Counted from the stretch's first letter, positions 9,002 through 19,045 are shown. The stretch is DNA of 64,000 nucleotides from Spartinivicinus poritis (GCF_028858535.1 NZ_JAPMOU010000014.1:62001-126000); one strand, 5' to 3'. Numbers and translations: made by a program. Notes: generated by a model not told the origin, from the letters alone.

Positions 9002-9851
9002 ATTGAGCATAGTTATACCATGCAAGGATGATGGCTCTAAACTAGAGCTTCTTTTAGAAAAAATAATAGAGCAAAAAATTAATGCTGAAATTTTGGTTGT
9101 TAATGATGGATCGAAGGACAATACTAGTGGCATATGTGCTAAATATAATGTGAAGGAAGTTACTCATCCTTATAATAAAGGAAATGGCGCATCTATTAAA
9201 TCTGGAGCAAATAGCGCAAGTGGGGATATTTTGGTTTTTATGGACGCAGATAACCAGCATGATCCTAAGTATATAAAGCAAATGTTAGAGAAGTTAGAAA
9301 GTGGTTATGATATGATTATTGCTGCGAGGGATTATGCTTCACACGAAAATTTTTTCAGGCTTGTAGCAAATAAGTTTTATAATAGTTTTTCTAGTTATGT
9401 CGTAGGCAATAAAGTAAAAGATTTAACCTCAGGGTTTAGAGTGGTTGATGCTGCAAAATTTAGAGAATTTATAAATATTTTACCTAATGGCTTTTCATAC
9501 CCAACAACCATTACAATGGCATTCTATCGAGCTGGTTATTCAGTTGGTTTCATGCCAGTTAAATTCAATAAAAGAAATAGTGCAAGTCATATTAAGCCGT
9601 TGAGTGATGGTATTCGTTTCTTGCTGATAATTTTTAAAGTAGGTACGTTGTACTCACCATTGAAAGTTTTTTTTCCAGTAGGTATTTTTCATGTGATAAC
9701 AGGTTTTTTTTATTATTTATATACGTTTGTTTTATATGAGAGGTTTACGAATATGAGTGCACTATTAATAAGTAATGGGTTAATTATTTTTTTAATAGGT
9801 TTGGTTGCTGAACAAATTACAGCTTTAATGTATATGAAAAAAAACAGGTGA
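8994..9851 (+). CDS. Family 2 glycosyltransferase, dolichol/polyprenyl-phosphate mannosyltransferase-like
   Basis: The 285-residue protein opens LSIVIPCKDD and has the GT-A motifs VVNDGSKDNT and FMDADNQHDP (DxD-type metal site), followed by GFRVVDA, as in DPM1-type enzymes that move a sugar from a nucleotide donor to polyprenyl phosphate on the cytoplasmic face. Two hydrophobic helices form the C terminus (about residues 220-275), as in the GtrB/ArnC group. The start overlaps the preceding gene by 8 bases, so the two are translationally coupled. In this setting it could make the lipid-linked sugar used by the neighbouring GT-C proteins; the sugar is unknown. Confidence 0.85.
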   Translation: MNKLSIVIPCKDDGSKLELLLEKIIEQKINAEILVVNDGSKDNTSGICAKYNVKEVTHPYNKGNGASIKSGANSASGDILVFMDADNQHDPKYIKQMLEKLESGYDMIIAARDYASHENFFRLVANKFYNSFSSYVVGNKVKDLTSGFRVVDAAKFREFINILPNGFSYPTTITMAFYRAGYSVGFMPVKFNKRNSASHIKPLSDGIRFLLIIFKVGTLYSPLKVFFPVGIFHVITGFFYYLYTFVLYERFTNMSALLISNGLIIFLIGLVAEQITALMYMKKNR

Positions 9852-9857
9852 AATTAA

Positions 9858-10544
9858 TTGAAATTTTCAAATGGCATAGCTGCTTTTTTTAATTGGTGCT
9901 TGAATGAGTTGTTACCTCCAATAATTCGTGACAATAAATACATATTCTCTCCTATATATTATATACTTTTTAAAGAAAAATATAAATATTTTTTAGAGTT
10001 TAGAGATAATTTTTTTAATTTTAGTGAAAAAGAGATTACAGATTACTACAGAGTTACGGAAGACTGTGATTTAAAAGCTAAATCAGACACAAGCGATGAG
10101 GTATTGAGAGAGCTACAAAGTCTAATAATTGGTAATAATGTTCTTGATGTAGGATGTGGCTCCGGTATTATATCGGAATATGTAGATGGAAAAATTGACT
10201 ATCTATGCTGTGATATTGCAAGATGTTTTAAAAAAAAATATAAGTTTTGCTATTGTACAGCAAATAATTTGTCATTTAAAGATAAACGTATTAGTACAAT
10301 TGTTTGTTCTCATGTTTTGGAGCACTTGATAAACCCTATAGATGCGATAAAAGAATTTAGGAGGGTTGCGAGTGAAAGAATTATTATTATTTTACCAAGA
10401 GAGAGGCCATATAAGTTTGGTTTTAATCTGCATACACATTTCTTTCCATATCGTTATAATATTGAGTTACTCCTAAAGTCTGAAAATAAATACGAAATAA
10501 AAAAAATTAAAAACGAATGGATTTATATTGAGGATTTAGCTTAG
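9858..10544 (+). CDS. SAM-dependent methyltransferase, class I
   Basis: A 228-residue protein with the class I fold motif VLDVGCGSGIISEY (SAM-binding glycine loop, about residues 93-106) and the following VCSHVLEHLINP, typical of Methyltransf_11 enzymes. The N-terminal 70 residues are hydrophobic and aromatic and do not match a known domain that I recognise. I accept the TTG start at 9858 because ACAGGTGA lies 7 bases upstream and the previous stop is adjacent. Its place behind the GT2 gene suggests it methylates a sugar or lipid-linked glycan; the substrate cannot be read from sequence. The 291 bases that follow are AT-rich and hold nothing that I recognise. Confidence 0.7.
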   Translation: MKFSNGIAAFFNWCLNELLPPIIRDNKYIFSPIYYILFKEKYKYFLEFRDNFFNFSEKEITDYYRVTEDCDLKAKSDTSDEVLRELQSLIIGNNVLDVGCGSGIISEYVDGKIDYLCCDIARCFKKKYKFCYCTANNLSFKDKRISTIVCSHVLEHLINPIDAIKEFRRVASERIIIILPRERPYKFGFNLHTHFFPYRYNIELLLKSENKYEIKKIKNEWIYIEDLA

Positions 10545-10835
10545 TTTTTTTGGGAATATGTATTTATAGTTTTCTGAAGTTGTGGTATTTATTTAAATAG
10601 TTAGTGCTGGCGAGAGTTTGAAATGTAAAATAAATATAGGCTAAGCGGGATAAATGGTGCTTATTATTTGGTTTTTATATTTCAGTTATTAGTTAATAAT
10701 TTAGTAAAGGTATTCTGTTTGTAGCTATTATAAAAAATAAACTTTTACAAGGCTAGATGGCCTTCATAATCTACGGTTAATATTAAAATTTTGTATATCT
10801 TAGCACTAAACTTTTTATGCTAAATCATAGTTATT

Positions 10836-12461
10836 ATGTTAAGTGATTTTTATTATACATGGGTCCAGAATTTTTTTTATAGAAATAGAGTCAATATCTA
10901 TATTATTTTTTGTCTTGTATTCTCTAATCCTTTACTAATAAACTATAATTATATGTTTGGTGTAAACTCTCCAGACTCTGCTGCGTATCTCTATCTTGGA
11001 GAGAGTATTATCTATGATGGAAAACTTTTTATTGAAGGGTGGGAGCATATCGACATAGGGCTAATTTTACCCCCAGTTTTTCCATTTTTAATAGGTGTTG
11101 GAAATTTTTTTATGGATCCAGTACTATTTGCTAGTTTTATTAATACTTTTTGTATTAGTTGTGCTGTAATTTTATTAATGGCTTATGTAGTGGAAATTTC
11201 AAGTACTGAAAATTCATTAATTTTTTGTCTTATTGTTCAGCTGAATTGGGTTTTTGCTTATTTTGGTAGTTCTATACTTACTGAGGGGGTTTTTATTTTT
11301 ATTTTATCTGTAAACTTTATCTTAGCTTTAAAAGTTATTGAAAGAGGTAGAGGAAGTATAGCATTTATTCTTGGTTTAACCTCTGCAACCTTATTTCTTA
11401 CAAGGCATATAGGGATTTTCTTTTTTATTGTTTTTTTGGGTTATTTGATTCTTTATAACTTTCAAAAAAAAATAATAATATATTTGCTAGTTGGTTTTAA
11501 TACTATTTTTATTCCTTATAGCATAGCCTTATACGAGCAAACAGGAGAGGTATTAACTAGTCAAAGATTTAGGCTAAACAAATATGTAGTGAAAACCAGT
11601 AAAAAGAAAGATATTAAAATTATATCTTCTTATTCTGAACTAATTGAAAATAGGAGAAGGTTAAGAAAACTTTTAGTAGACTCATCAGAAATGGAAGGGT
11701 ATACCATTTCAATAGATACGAAAAAAAGTGGTTTTAGAGTTGATGATTATGCAGTGAATTTATATAAAAATATTATTTATATCTTAGATTTAAATGGCAA
11801 TCTGTTTTTTGTATGCTTTATCTTGTCGATTATTTCTTCATTTTCCTTAAAAATAAATAATTTTTTTGATGAGTGTAGAAAAATTTTGTCTTTATGTATT
11901 ATTTTTTACTTTATATTCGTTTCGTTTTTCTCTGGTTTAATTGGTAGGTATGTATACGTTATTTTTCCCTTTGCCGTAGTTGTGGTGGTTTGTGAATTTT
12001 ATTATATTTTTAGGTATTTTAATTTAAAAATTAACACTTTTTTATGTTGGTTTTTTTGTTTGGGTTTGATTTTATTATTTTCTTTGAATAATGCTTTTTT
12101 TGAGGTTAAAATGACAAGGAAGTCAGCGAAAGAAAGTGATCCATTATTTTTGTGTAAAAAAATAATTAATAAAAATGATCCGATTTTTTCGTTTCATCCT
12201 GGGCATGCATATATATTAGGTGGAGTATTTAGGGTGATTCCAAATGATAGCTTAGAAAAAGTTATAAAATATGCAAAAAAAACTGGTGTTAAATGGCTTG
12301 TTATTGATGAAAGTAATAATATGTATTACGAAGAAAGTCTTTATAAAAATATTGATTGGATAAAAAGCAAAAAAATCGATTTTTATAAAGCAATTAATAA
12401 AAGATGCATTGTGAAGCTAAAGGGTGGCGAAAATTTAATTTCTGTTTATGAAGTTAAATAG
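10836..12461 (+). CDS. GT-C / GT39-like membrane glycosyltransferase
   Basis: The 541-residue protein has about ten hydrophobic helices in its first 420 residues and a soluble C-terminal tail of about 120 residues (from the MTRKSAKESDPLF region). Behind the first helix is VNSPDSAAYLYLGESI, the position where ArnT and PMT-family enzymes carry the catalytic Asp (D-x-A-x-Y pattern). TRHIGIFFF in the middle resembles the R-x-x-x segment of the same family. It would use a polyprenyl-phosphate sugar as donor at the periplasmic face. It is AT-rich like its neighbours. The acceptor could be pilin, a lipid or a growing glycan; the sequence does not decide. Confidence 0.6.
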   Translation: MLSDFYYTWVQNFFYRNRVNIYIIFCLVFSNPLLINYNYMFGVNSPDSAAYLYLGESIIYDGKLFIEGWEHIDIGLILPPVFPFLIGVGNFFMDPVLFASFINTFCISCAVILLMAYVVEISSTENSLIFCLIVQLNWVFAYFGSSILTEGVFIFILSVNFILALKVIERGRGSIAFILGLTSATLFLTRHIGIFFFIVFLGYLILYNFQKKIIIYLLVGFNTIFIPYSIALYEQTGEVLTSQRFRLNKYVVKTSKKKDIKIISSYSELIENRRRLRKLLVDSSEMEGYTISIDTKKSGFRVDDYAVNLYKNIIYILDLNGNLFFVCFILSIISSFSLKINNFFDECRKILSLCIIFYFIFVSFFSGLIGRYVYVIFPFAVVVVVCEFYYIFRYFNLKINTFLCWFFCLGLILLFSLNNAFFEVKMTRKSAKESDPLFLCKKIINKNDPIFSFHPGHAYILGGVFRVIPNDSLEKVIKYAKKTGVKWLVIDESNNMYYEESLYKNIDWIKSKKIDFYKAINKRCIVKLKGGENLISVYEVK

Positions 12462-12481
12462 TTTTTTAGTTAAAAGGATTG

Positions 12482-13366
12482 CTAGTTTTTTGTTTTTTCT
12501 ATAATAAAATAATGCAATGATAAAATAAAGATAAAGCTAGTTTGTATTATTCTATCTACTAATACAACTGTAAAAACAATATTAAAGTCTAAATTTATAA
12601 AAGTTGATATTGCACCTAAGCCGATCTCTCGAAAGCCTATATTTCCAGGTATTATTGCGATGAATGTGCTAAGGTTTATCAGGCAAAATAAAACGATACT
12701 TGTAGTTAGATTTGCATCTTTTTCTATTGATAAAAATATATAATAAATTATTAACGATCCAATTCCTACTTGAATTAAAAGTGAAGTGGTGATTTTTAGT
12801 GTTGTCTTCAAGTTTTTTTTTGTAAGCAAGTTTTCTATTTTTATATAGGTTAATATTTTTTTTGTATGGTATAGAATGATAATTGACAGAGCTGTAACTA
12901 GTATGTCAAATAGTAGAAAGGTTCTTATATCGTATTTCTGTACAAGCACTATAGTTGAAATGTTTAGTGCGACTAGTGAAATTGAGTAGTTTATTATATT
13001 TAGATATACAAATGATGAAATAAAATTTTTGTTAGAAATACAAAAATATTTTTTAAGTAAGTGCCATTTGGCTAAAATACTGCCAGCTTTAAATGGAGTT
13101 ATTAAATTATAAAATGATGAGTAAATACTTATTTTGAAAAACAAGGTTTTGTTTTTTTTGTCGCTTTTCAATAAAGTTATTGACTTCATTAGTACAAAAC
13201 CATTGATAAAAAAAAACACATAATATAAAAAAAAACAAATCATAATGGTTTTATAGTTTGTTTTTTCTAATGTTGTTATATGATCTTTAATGCTATATGT
13301 ATATAATATAATAAAGACAATGCTTGCTATATAAATAGTGATTGATATTATTTTTTTTGGAGTCAT
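12482..13366 (-). CDS. LPG-synthase-TM / UPF0104 family membrane protein, flippase-like
   Basis: A 294-residue protein with about eight hydrophobic helices. It carries the family motifs NLITPFKAGSILAKW (residues about 88-102) and IIPGNIGFREIGLG near the C terminus, which match the lysylphosphatidylglycerol-synthase transmembrane (AglD-like) family. It lacks the soluble aminoacyl-transferase domain of MprF, so it is not an LPG synthase. Stand-alone members occur beside polyprenyl-phosphate glycosyltransferases and are thought to help lipid-linked sugars across the membrane. It abuts the stop of the upstream fusion gene with no gap (ATG at 13366, stop ending at 13367), suggesting one transcript from about 16.3 kb downwards. 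Confidence 0.65.
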   Translation of the reverse strand: MTPKKIISITIYIASIVFIILYTYSIKDHITTLEKTNYKTIMICFFLYYVFFFINGFVLMKSITLLKSDKKNKTLFFKISIYSSFYNLITPFKAGSILAKWHLLKKYFCISNKNFISSFVYLNIINYSISLVALNISTIVLVQKYDIRTFLLFDILVTALSIIILYHTKKILTYIKIENLLTKKNLKTTLKITTSLLIQVGIGSLIIYYIFLSIEKDANLTTSIVLFCLINLSTFIAIIPGNIGFREIGLGAISTFINLDFNIVFTVVLVDRIIQTSFIFILSLHYFIIEKTKN

Positions 13367-16258
13367 CTAATCTAACAAGGCATCAATGTATGTTACTATA
13401 AGGTTATTTTTAACTTTCCTATTTATTTCTGAAACTTCTCTTTTTGCATCTTCTTTGTAGTTTAGCTTTGCAAGTGCATAGCTATATGATACTCGCATTG
13501 GTAGATCGATTGTATTATTCAGTAAAATGAACTTTTCAACTTGTTTTATTGTATCTGAATATTTGTTGGTGGCTATACTAGTGAAGTATTCTTTTAAATT
13601 ATTGACTTTTTCTACTGGACAAGAGTCTTTGAAGTGAGCTTCAATGTGATCCAAGGCTACTTTTTTGTTTAGCCATGAAGAGGTGTATAACGATGTAGCT
13701 GTTTTTTTAATCCACTCATCTAATAAGCCATTATTTTTGCAAAAAAATTCTTTGTTATAAATTGAATTTTTAAGGGTTATATTTGATTTGTTTGTTTGGC
13801 TTATTTTTTGTGCAATGAAGAAGGTGTTTTCTTTATTTAGATTTTTTATGTTGATTTTATTGTTAGTTTTTATTTTTGTTATATGTGATAACTTTAAATC
13901 AAAGATTGCGTGCGCTGATGATTTAAAGTATCTGGTTTTATCAGATTTTTGTTGAATTATTGGAAAATAGTCAGAGTTGGGGTTTGTTTTTGTTTTATTA
14001 ATTATTTTACTTAAGATAGCTTTGTTGGTTATTTCATGTATGATTATATCATCTATACTAGAGTGTTTTATTCTTGATAAATCGGATCTAATGTTGTCGA
14101 TGTTGAAAATGTCAATATAATTAATGTCTATTTTTTTATTTGGAGATGAAACTATTATCAAATCCCCTTGATTGGATGCATAAACAATGTAGTCATTAAA
14201 ATTTTCCCCTAAGGCTCTAAATGCGGAAAAAACGAGGTTTATGTCGATTTCATAAATTTGTAACCACTGAACGAATAAACCATCTTCCTTTATAAATTTT
14301 TTTATTAAACTATAGAATTCTGTTGTATATAAGCTGGCAACTCCACTAACCCAAGGATTAGAAGGCTCAGACATTATTACATCATATTTTTTTTGATTGG
14401 AAAAAAAGAAAGTTCTAGCATCTGCTATATGTATATTACTTCTAGCATCATCAAAAATCCGGAAGTTGAAGTTTTTGAAAAATTTTGCTCCTTCTACCAT
14501 TTCTTTCTCAATTTCTATTGTATCTACACTCTCTATTTGGGGGTTGGATAAAAAAACATGGCTAGAAATTCCTGATCCAATTCCTACTATAGCAACACTT
14601 GAAATATTGCTTTTTATTGCCATAGGAATAGCTGCTGTTAAAATCATAGTATCTTCATCAGGAGTGGGAGGGTGATCTTGACTTATTGTTGCACTTGCAT
14701 CTGTCTTACCGTTGGTGCTAATATATATCCTTGTATTTTTTTCCTTTCTTTGTTTTATAACAGCTACTGTTGCTGTTTTTCCGTCCGCGTGATAAATAAT
14801 GTTTGATAAGTCAGAGTTGGGTAAAGTACCTGATCTATAAACTCCTGATGCCATTTTTAGTTCGTTGAAATTAATAAATGAAAGTAATAGGGGAGATAAT
14901 ATGAAAGCTACGAACTTAGTTTTAAGTTTATATTTAAATAAAGCTAAGGCAATTATTCCAATAAGGATATCAATAGTACTTCCAATTACAATTAAGTTTT
15001 TTAAACCGAATAATGGTATTACAATTTGAACAGCAATTACTACCCCCAAAATAGAACCTATAGTATTAGATGAATATACCCAACCAATTGAACGCTCATT
15101 ATAGCCATTCTCTAGTAGAATATAGGTAATTAATGGTAATGTCATTCCTGCGCAGATTGTAGCGGGTAACATAATCACTAGGCATATTGCATGACTAACC
15201 AAATTAAAGTAAATATAACCAGGCTCCGTACGCTGTAATGCATGCATGGTAAAAGCCATAAAGTCGAATGTGTAGTTATAAAAGACAATGGTTAACGCAG
15301 CGAGTATCCCCATTATTATTTGGATATAACCTAACCATTGGATTGGATTGGTTATTTTGCTGATTTTATTTCTAATCCAAAAACCTCCGATGGCTAAACC
15401 CAAAATAAAAGCACTTAGCATTAGCTCAAAGGAATGAACGGAACTGCCTAGCACCATGCTTAACATACGAATCCAGGCGACTTCATACATAAAAGAGGCA
15501 GCTCCAGTGATGGCTGCGACGATAAGTAAAACCTTTAGTGTTTTATGAGTCTCAACTTCTTGTTTGTCCAGATGAGTGGATTGAATACTTTCATCTACAA
15601 ATTGTTTACTGGTTATCCATGAGATAAGTGCTACAGCAAAATTAATCAACCCTGCTGTTAGCAATGTACCAGGTAATCCTACGGTGTGAACCAAATAAAA
15701 GCCAGCAACTAATACACCAATTGCCGCGCCAAAGCTATTAGAAAAATATAAAATAGAGAGTGAGTGCCCCTTCTTTTCAGGAAAATAATGGATAAAGCCG
15801 GCACTCATTAGAGGGAATGTACTGCCTAATAAGATAGTTTGTGGCAGGATTAAGAGGGTTGCTAAGCTCCATTTAAAAACTTCAATTTGTAAGCTGCTAC
15901 CAAGAAAAGGCATGACAATATTGTAAGAAAAATCAGTGCTGGTTACATAAATATTATGAAATACTAATGCGAAAATACCGACAATCGCTTCAACGATTGC
16001 ATATGCTAAAAATAAGTTTTTAAATTTATGTAGATATTTACTTGCTAACCAGGCACCAAGTGCCATGCCTCCCATAAAAATAATTAAAACTAAAGTTTGG
16101 GCATAGGCGGCATGACCTAAAAATAGTTTTAAGTATTGAGTCCAAATCGACTCATAGATCAGGCCTGCAAAACCGGATAGAAAAAACACTAATATTAGTG
16201 TATTTCTATTTATGGTTTCACTAAAAGTAATACGTTGATTGATTGCTAAGGTACTCAT
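13367..16258 (-). CDS. Membrane (MFS-like) / spermidine synthase-like fusion protein
   Basis: The 963-residue protein has three parts. Residues 20-460 are a membrane domain with an internal duplication: GLIYESIWTQYLKLFLG near residue 32 and SFMYEVAWIRMLSMVLG near residue 255. Residues about 480-740 are a spermidine-synthase-type fold with the nucleotide loop VGIGSGISS (about 558-566) and the strand ending SEPSNPWVSG (about 630-639), where true spermidine synthases have an Asp-rich active-site motif; aminopropyl transfer is therefore doubtful. Residues 740-963 are of unknown type and rich in Lys, Asn and Ile. Fused MFS/spermidine-synthase proteins are widespread and poorly characterised. The coding sequence is ordinary in composition over the N-terminal half and strongly AT-rich after about residue 450. 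Confidence 0.8.
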   Translation of the reverse strand: MSTLAINQRITFSETINRNTLILVFFLSGFAGLIYESIWTQYLKLFLGHAAYAQTLVLIIFMGGMALGAWLASKYLHKFKNLFLAYAIVEAIVGIFALVFHNIYVTSTDFSYNIVMPFLGSSLQIEVFKWSLATLLILPQTILLGSTFPLMSAGFIHYFPEKKGHSLSILYFSNSFGAAIGVLVAGFYLVHTVGLPGTLLTAGLINFAVALISWITSKQFVDESIQSTHLDKQEVETHKTLKVLLIVAAITGAASFMYEVAWIRMLSMVLGSSVHSFELMLSAFILGLAIGGFWIRNKISKITNPIQWLGYIQIIMGILAALTIVFYNYTFDFMAFTMHALQRTEPGYIYFNLVSHAICLVIMLPATICAGMTLPLITYILLENGYNERSIGWVYSSNTIGSILGVVIAVQIVIPLFGLKNLIVIGSTIDILIGIIALALFKYKLKTKFVAFILSPLLLSFINFNELKMASGVYRSGTLPNSDLSNIIYHADGKTATVAVIKQRKEKNTRIYISTNGKTDASATISQDHPPTPDEDTMILTAAIPMAIKSNISSVAIVGIGSGISSHVFLSNPQIESVDTIEIEKEMVEGAKFFKNFNFRIFDDARSNIHIADARTFFFSNQKKYDVIMSEPSNPWVSGVASLYTTEFYSLIKKFIKEDGLFVQWLQIYEIDINLVFSAFRALGENFNDYIVYASNQGDLIIVSSPNKKIDINYIDIFNIDNIRSDLSRIKHSSIDDIIIHEITNKAILSKIINKTKTNPNSDYFPIIQQKSDKTRYFKSSAHAIFDLKLSHITKIKTNNKINIKNLNKENTFFIAQKISQTNKSNITLKNSIYNKEFFCKNNGLLDEWIKKTATSLYTSSWLNKKVALDHIEAHFKDSCPVEKVNNLKEYFTSIATNKYSDTIKQVEKFILLNNTIDLPMRVSYSYALAKLNYKEDAKREVSEINRKVKNNLIVTYIDALLD

Positions 16259-16441
16259 CCCGGTCTCAGCTTTTTATTAGACGGCACCTTTAAGCATAGA
16301 AGAGATATAAGAGAAGTGTTAGATTTCTTTTGGTTACTTGAAGCCTTCTCTTATACCTTGATAAAGCGATTATTGAAATAATTTGTCAACTATTATTTTA
16401 GATATCTATAACATCGTTGTTTAAGCACTTTAGCTGTGGAG

Positions 16442-17461
16442 CTATTTTGCAGAGTACCCCTCAGGATTTTGTTGTTGCCAACGCCATGTATCGTTGATCA
16501 TATCTTCTAGGGTTTTGGTGGCTTCCCAGTGAAGAGTTTGTTTCGCTAATGCTGGGTTGGCATAGCAAGCATCTATATCGCCGGGGCGGCGATCGGTAAT
16601 TTGGTAGGGGATGGGTTTGCCGCTAATTTTGGCGAAGGCTTCTACCATTTCTAATACACTGTATCCGTTGCCTACTCCCAGGTTATAGGCTTGGCAGCCT
16701 GGCTTATCAGCCATTTTTTCGATGGCTTTGACGTGTCCCTTGGCCAAGTCTACTACATGAATGTAGTCTCTCACGCCAGTGCCATCGGGAGTATTGTAGT
16801 CGTTACCAAATACGTTAAGTTGTTTACGTTTACCAATGGCTACTTGGGAGATATACGGCATTAGGTTATTGGGGATGCCATTGGGATCTTCACCAATTAA
16901 ACCGGATTCATGTGCGCCTACTGGGTTAAAGTAACGAAGTAGAGCAATATTCCAGCGGTTATCAGCTTGGTAATGGTCTCTTAATATATCTTCCACGATA
17001 AGTTTTGAGCGGCCATAGGGGTTAGTGGCTGATAGTGGAAAGTTTTCAACAATAGGTAAACTAGCTGGGTTCCCATAAACAGTAGCGGATGAACTGAATA
17101 CCAGGTTTTTAACCTGATGGTCTTGCATCATTTGACACAGTTTGATGGTGCCTGACACATTGTTTTCGTAATAAGTAAGGGGGATTTCAGAGGACTCACC
17201 GACAGCTTTTAAGCCAGCAAAATGGACGACAGCATAAAACTGATGTTGTTTAAATACTTGCTCTAAGGCTTCAGTGTCCAGAATGTCGATTTTATGAAAG
17301 GTAAGTGGTTTATTACATATTTTCTGTACACGATCCAACGATTCTGGATGGCTATTGGATAGATTATCCACTACCACCACTTCATAGCCTTTATTCAGTA
17401 GCTCAACACAGGTATGACTTCCAATGTAGCCAGCTCCGCCTGTTACTAAAATTTTTTGCAT
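16442..17461 (-). CDS. galE: UDP-glucose 4-epimerase
   Basis: GalE interconverts UDP-glucose and UDP-galactose for surface glycans and galactose use. The 339-residue protein has the NAD-binding motif [11 protein letters not shown] (residues 7-17), VVDNLSNS, the catalytic SSSATVYG segment and the NPYGRSK Tyr-x-x-x-Lys motif. Length and motifs are normal. Base composition is back to the chromosomal type, so it probably does not belong to the AT-rich island, although it could supply UDP-galactose to it. The 183 bases upstream towards the fusion gene show no clear terminator. Confidence 0.97.
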   Translation of the reverse strand: MQKILVTGGAGYIGSHTCVELLNKGYEVVVVDNLSNSHPESLDRVQKICNKPLTFHKIDILDTEALEQVFKQHQFYAVVHFAGLKAVGESSEIPLTYYENNVSGTIKLCQMMQDHQVKNLVFSSSATVYGNPASLPIVENFPLSATNPYGRSKLIVEDILRDHYQADNRWNIALLRYFNPVGAHESGLIGEDPNGIPNNLMPYISQVAIGKRKQLNVFGNDYNTPDGTGVRDYIHVVDLAKGHVKAIEKMADKPGCQAYNLGVGNGYSVLEMVEAFAKISGKPIPYQITDRRPGDIDACYANPALAKQTLHWEATKTLEDMINDTWRWQQQNPEGYSAK

Positions 17462-17491
17462 GCTTTACATCCAATATAATTATCAAATTTT

Positions 17492-17528
17492 TCCCTCACC
17501 CCAGCCCTCTCCCAGAGGGAAAGGGTGT
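17492..17528. repeat. REP-like repeat with hairpin between galE and nadC
   Basis: The sequence has the C-rich form CCCTCACCCCAGCCCTCTCC followed by a G-rich arm, with the stem CCCTCT / AGAGGG. This type of C-rich, A/G-paired intergenic repeat is common in many bacterial genomes as a scattered element. It lies between two genes on the same strand (nadC then galE) and could act on transcript stability. Only one copy is in the window. Confidence 0.55.
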
Positions 17529-17580
17529 TAAGTGGTTTTACGATACTTTCAGAGGTTAGGGTATTAATTGTTTTAATTTT

Positions 17581-18441
17581 TCAATTACCTTTCAAATTTT
17601 GTTCTTCGAACCGCATGGATAAATCGATAGCACGACAATCTTTGGTTAGCATTCCAATTGAAATATAGTCGACACCTGTGGTGGCTACTTCAACCAGGGT
17701 GTGTTTATTAATCCCACCTGATGCTTCTAACTTTGCTCTTCCTTTTACCCGTTCAACTGCCTGGATTAATTGCTCAGGGGAAAAATTATCCAGCATGATG
17801 ATATCTGCTTCTGCTGCCAGAGCTTCTTCTAACTCCGCAAAACACTCTACTTCGACTTCGACAGGCTTACCTGGGTTGAGCTGTTTCGCTTGATTGACAG
17901 CATTGGTAATTGAGCCACAGGCATTGATATGGTTTTCTTTAATTAGGTAGGCATCATATAGACCAATACGGTGGTTATAACAGCCACCTTTAGTTACCGC
18001 GTATTTTTGGGCAACTCGTAAGCCAGGGATGGTTTTGCGAGTATCCAGTAATTTTACTGGCGTATGCTTCACTAGTTTGGCATATTCATGACAAATAGTG
18101 GCTGTGCCAGAAAGGGTTTGTAAAAAATTGAGGGCTGTTCGTTCTGCAGTCAGGATTGCTTGAGCGCAGCCTGTTACACTAAATAGTTGCTGGTTAGCGG
18201 TAACAAATTGACCTTCTTCTACCTGCCAGTTGACGATTAGGCTTGGGTTCACTTGTTTAAATACTTCATCTACCCATGGTTGGCCACAAATGATAGCTGT
18301 TTCCCGAGAAATCACATAGGCAGTGGCTTCAGCTTTAGCAGGTATTAATTGAGCAGTGATGTCACCACTTCCCACATCTTCAGCCAGTGCTTGGTTCACA
18401 TTATCTATTACAGCTTGTTTTAGAATTACTGGGTCAATCAT
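17581..18441 (-). CDS. nadC: Nicotinate-nucleotide pyrophosphorylase (quinolinate phosphoribosyltransferase)
   Basis: NadC joins quinolinate and PRPP to give nicotinate mononucleotide in NAD synthesis. The 286-residue product shows the family motifs [56 protein letters not shown] and [15 protein letters not shown], with the active-site Arg, His and Lys residues intact. In Pseudomonas nadC is next to pilA; here about 9 kb of glycosylation-type genes plus galE lie between them. Confidence 0.97.
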   Translation of the reverse strand: MIDPVILKQAVIDNVNQALAEDVGSGDITAQLIPAKAEATAYVISRETAIICGQPWVDEVFKQVNPSLIVNWQVEEGQFVTANQQLFSVTGCAQAILTAERTALNFLQTLSGTATICHEYAKLVKHTPVKLLDTRKTIPGLRVAQKYAVTKGGCYNHRIGLYDAYLIKENHINACGSITNAVNQAKQLNPGKPVEVEVECFAELEEALAAEADIIMLDNFSPEQLIQAVERVKGRAKLEASGGINKHTLVEVATTGVDYISIGMLTKDCRAIDLSMRFEEQNLKGN

Positions 18442-18490
18442 TATTGCCTTCGGTAATGTAGGGTTAGTTGTTTTAAGAGGATTAGTATAT

Positions 18491-19045
18491 CTAATTTTGT
18501 TGGGGTAGCTTAAGTATTAACTGGTCACCTTGCTGGCTAAAGTCTAATTGGCGTAATGCACTCATACCCAGTAAAATTTCATCACCTTCCATATGTGGAT
18601 TGATACTGGCATCGACATCAAAAAAACGAATATTACCTAGGGTAAGGCTGGCTAATCGGGTGACAAACACATCAACCGTGCCATTGGCGGTTTGTGCTTT
18701 GTGAGTAGCGAGCTTTGGTAGACTCAGGTGTTTTGCAACCGCTTCTGGAATCACAACATTAGTTGCTCCAGTATCTAAAAAAAACTGGACTTCTTTACCA
18801 TTAATATAACCATTAGCAACATAGTGACCATAGCGGTTGCGCGTTAGCCTGACTTCACGACTGCCATCCTGGTTAACTTGGGCAACTGGTACTTGGTTTG
18901 GGTTATGCCGTTGTTTTTCCCAGTTGCTGAAATAAAGGGTTAGCAATAGCAGTGCAGTGATCCAGGCAGCAACCAACATCCCACGACCAATTGTGTGAGA
19001 TATTGCTGTATTTTGATGGCTTTGAGTTTCTTCGGAATTACTCAT
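18491..19045 (-). CDS. Retropepsin-like aspartic protease, membrane-anchored (TIGR02281 type)
   Basis: A 184-residue protein with one N-terminal membrane helix ([17 protein letters not shown]) and a periplasmic retropepsin-like domain carrying the catalytic motif [16 protein letters not shown] and the hydrophobic second motif [13 protein letters not shown]. This is the clan AA family often encoded near nadC in gammaproteobacteria. One DTGA motif per chain implies a dimeric enzyme. The substrate is unknown. I prefer the ATG at 19045, since the ten extra residues upstream show no similarity to the family. Confidence 0.85.
   Translation of the reverse strand: MSNSEETQSHQNTAISHTIGRGMLVAAWITALLLLTLYFSNWEKQRHNPNQVPVAQVNQDGSREVRLTRNRYGHYVANGYINGKEVQFFLDTGATNVVIPEAVAKHLSLPKLATHKAQTANGTVDVFVTRLASLTLGNIRFFDVDASINPHMEGDEILLGMSALRQLDFSQQGDQLILKLPQQN

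Noticed and set aside
12482-13366. Lysylphosphatidylglycerol synthase (MprF)
   Set aside because: Only the membrane family motifs are present; the soluble aminoacyl-transferase domain is missing, so the enzyme name would be misleading.
16259-16441. A tRNA gene at the island border, as is common behind pilA in Pseudomonas
   Set aside because: I looked for the T-loop and acceptor-stem pattern here and in other gaps and found none.
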